From positions 1 to 7,908 of the forward strand of contig JAKAZX010000174.1 of NCBI GenBank assembly GCA_021826485.1: a stretch of 7,908 bases of DNA, given 5' to 3'. The notes under the pieces are model-generated. The model had not been told where the DNA came from. It saw only the letters and a list, made by a program, of their open reading frames with translations, and did no database searches. The position numbers and the translations under genes were made by a program. This DNA comes from Pseudomonadota bacterium (GTDB lineage: Bacteria; Pseudomonadota; Alphaproteobacteria; Acetobacterales; Acetobacteraceae). Of the stretch, positions 6,545-7,908 are shown piece by piece (within the stretch, counting starts at the first letter, position 1; every line of letters starts with the position of its first letter).

Positions 6545-7485
6545 GCGGCCATGCCCCGGTGATGCTGCGCGAGGTGCTGGCGGCGCTGGCGCCGCACGAC
6601 GGCGGCAGCTACTGCGATGCCACGTTCGGCGGCGGCGGCTATGCGGCGGCCATCCTGGACCGCGCCGCCTGCACCCTGTGGGCGATCGACCGCGACCCGG
6701 ACGCGATCGCCCGTGGCGCGGCACTGCTGGCCCGCCATCCCGGCCGCCTGCACCTGATCGAAGGCCGCTTCGGCGAGATTCTGCCGCTGCTGCGCAACGC
6801 GGGAGTCGCGCGACTCGACGGCGTGGTGCTCGATCTTGGCGTGTCTTCCTTCCAACTTGACGACCCGGCGCGGGGCTTCTCGTTCCGTGCCGACGGGCCG
6901 CTGGATATGCGCATGGGCCGCGATGGGCCGACCGCCGCCGACCTGGTGAATACGCTGCCCGAGCGCGCGCTGGCCGATACCCTGTTCGAACTGGGGGAGG
7001 AGCGGCGGTCGCGCGCCATCGCGCGGGCCATCGTCGCGGCGCGGGCGGCGGCGCCGATCACTACCACCGCACGCCTCGCCGCCATCGTGCGCAGCGTGGT
7101 GCCGCCGGACCGCTCCGGCATCGACCCGGCCACCCGCAGCTTCCAGGCGCTGCGCATCCGCGTGAACGACGAGCTGGGCGAGGTGGCGCGGGCGCTGCAG
7201 CAGGCGGCCGGGTTGCTCTCTCCCGGCGGACGGCTGGTCGTGGTGGCGTTCCATTCGCTGGAGGACCGGCTGGTCAAGCACTTCATGGCCGAGGCCGCGG
7301 GGCGTGCCCCTGCACCCTCGCGCCACGACCCGGCGGGGCTGCGCGCGCGCACCGCGCCGGCCTGGCGGCTGCTGACGCCCCGCGCGTTGCGGCCCGCCGA
7401 TGACGAGATCGCCGCCAATCCCCGCGCCCGCAGCGCCCGTCTGCGCGCGCTGGAGCGGCTGGCAGAGGAGGCGACCGACCGATGA
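6541..7485 (+). CDS. rsmH: 16S rRNA (cytosine(1402)-N4)-methyltransferase RsmH (MraW)
   Basis: This 314-aa enzyme transfers a methyl group from S-adenosylmethionine to N4 of C1402 in the decoding centre of 16S rRNA. Seen: HAPVMLREVL at the N-terminus, the SAM-binding loop DATFGGGG (26-33), acidic Asp50 in AIDRD, LDLGVSSFQLDDPARGFSF (97-115, the RsmH hallmark), FQALRIRVNDEL (201-212) and VVVAFHSLEDR (233-243). The domain between about residues 120 and 200 is the helical insertion typical of the family. Length and all motifs are normal. GGGAGGGG (6529-6536) sits 4 nt before the ATG, inside mraZ, and the 4-base ATGA overlap with mraZ suggests coupled translation. The stop likewise overlaps the next start. 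The same arrangement is widely conserved at the head of dcw clusters. Confidence 0.98.
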   Translation: MSGHAPVMLREVLAALAPHDGGSYCDATFGGGGYAAAILDRAACTLWAIDRDPDAIARGAALLARHPGRLHLIEGRFGEILPLLRNAGVARLDGVVLDLGVSSFQLDDPARGFSFRADGPLDMRMGRDGPTAADLVNTLPERALADTLFELGEERRSRAIARAIVAARAAAPITTTARLAAIVRSVVPPDRSGIDPATRSFQALRIRVNDELGEVARALQQAAGLLSPGGRLVVVAFHSLEDRLVKHFMAEAAGRAPAPSRHDPAGLRARTAPAWRLLTPRALRPADDEIAANPRARSARLRALERLAEEATDR

Positions 7486-7908
7486 TCCGCCCGTTCACCC
7501 TGCTGACCATGCTGATGGCCGCCGGGGCCGGCCTGTATCTGTACCAGGCCAAGCAGCAGGGCCGCGTGCTCGACCGGCAGATCCACGACATCCAGGCCGA
7601 CACCGACACGATGCGCCAGCGCTCGGAGGTGCTGCGCGCGGAATACACGCTGCTGAACGACCCGTCGCGGCTGGCCGACCTGGTCAGCGCGCATCTGCCT
7701 GACCTGAAGCCGACGCAGCCGCCGCAATGGACCTCGATGGCCGAGCTGGACCGGCGGCTGCCGCCGGTCGGCTCGGCGACCGCGCCGGCCGCACCGCTGG
7801 AACCCGCCGCCCCCGAGGTGCCGCCGGCGACGGACCCGACCCCGGTCGCCACCGCCGAGCCGCCGCCCCGCACCGCGCCGACCGCCGCGGTGCCCGCCGC
7901 CTTGGCCG
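7482..7908 (+). CDS. ftsL: Cell division protein FtsL-like, 3' end cut by window
   Basis: This is a small bitopic membrane protein of the divisome, expected to work with FtsB and FtsQ at the septum. The frame is open from the ATG at 7482 to the window end (142 codons, no stop). Seen: a 4-residue cytoplasmic N-terminus (MIRP), one membrane helix (about 5-22), then a periplasmic coiled coil (about 23-57, Leu30, Ile34, Ile37, Met44, Leu51), LLNDPSRLADLVSAHLPDLKP (57-77) as in FtsL/DivIC proteins, and WTSMAELDRRLPPV (84-97). From about residue 98 the sequence is an Ala/Pro/Thr-rich, apparently disordered tail. AGAGGAGG (7464-7471) lies 10 nt before the start, and the ATGA overlap with rsmH supports coupling. 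FtsL is identified mostly by position and topology, since its sequence is poorly conserved. The next gene should be ftsI/pbp, outside the window. Confidence 0.88.
   Translation, partial: MIRPFTLLTMLMAAGAGLYLYQAKQQGRVLDRQIHDIQADTDTMRQRSEVLRAEYTLLNDPSRLADLVSAHLPDLKPTQPPQWTSMAELDRRLPPVGSATAPAAPLEPAAPEVPPATDPTPVATAEPPPRTAPTAAVPAALA

Overview
The window looks like a chromosomal segment of a GC-rich alphaproteobacterium. The signs are strongly GC-biased third codon positions, an RNase P RNA gene directly before the mraZ-rsmH-ftsL start of the division and cell-wall (dcw) cluster, a perfect CtrA-type TTAA-N7-TTAAC site, and an FtsL of the short alphaproteobacterial kind. A member of the Acetobacteraceae/Rhodospirillales is my best guess. 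That is inference; no 16S gene or other decisive marker is present. All supported genes lie on the + strand.

Left part (1-5164): a catabolic and transport gene string. It opens inside a CUT1-type carbohydrate ABC permease (MalG/UgpE-like) and continues with its MalK/UgpC-type ATPase. Next come a short-chain dehydrogenase whose N-terminus and core resemble the Caulobacter XylB sugar 1-dehydrogenase group, a 12-helix MFS transporter, and a cytoplasmic metal-dependent amidohydrolase (COG1228-like). Gaps are 21, 20, 72 and 14 nt, so one or two transcription units are likely. The ABC pair plus the dehydrogenase reads as sugar import and oxidation. The MFS/amidohydrolase pair reads as uptake and hydrolysis of another small molecule; its substrate cannot be read from the sequence.

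Middle part (5165-6085): 921 nt without a protein gene. It holds, in order, a perfect CtrA-like box, a small inverted repeat, a -35/-10 pair correctly spaced before the RNase P RNA gene rnpB (5321-5731), a roughly 195-nt stretch with little that is interpretable, and the mraZ control region. That control region has four exact TGGGN-N5 repeats (read on the - strand), a fifth degenerate one, and an overlapping TTGACG-N17-TATCCC promoter candidate. A roughly 115-nt leader with two small hairpins follows.

Right part (6086-7908): the head of the dcw cluster. mraZ (transcription factor), rsmH (16S rRNA m4C1402 methyltransferase) and ftsL (divisome membrane protein, cut by the window end) are joined by two ATGA start/stop overlaps, which indicates translational coupling. 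MraZ probably represses its own operon through the repeat array.

I do not see a wholly new system. The most notable items are the MraZ operator array overlapping its promoter, the CtrA-type box upstream of rnpB, the mixed ABC/MFS/SDR/amidohydrolase string, and the long Pro/Ala tail on FtsL.
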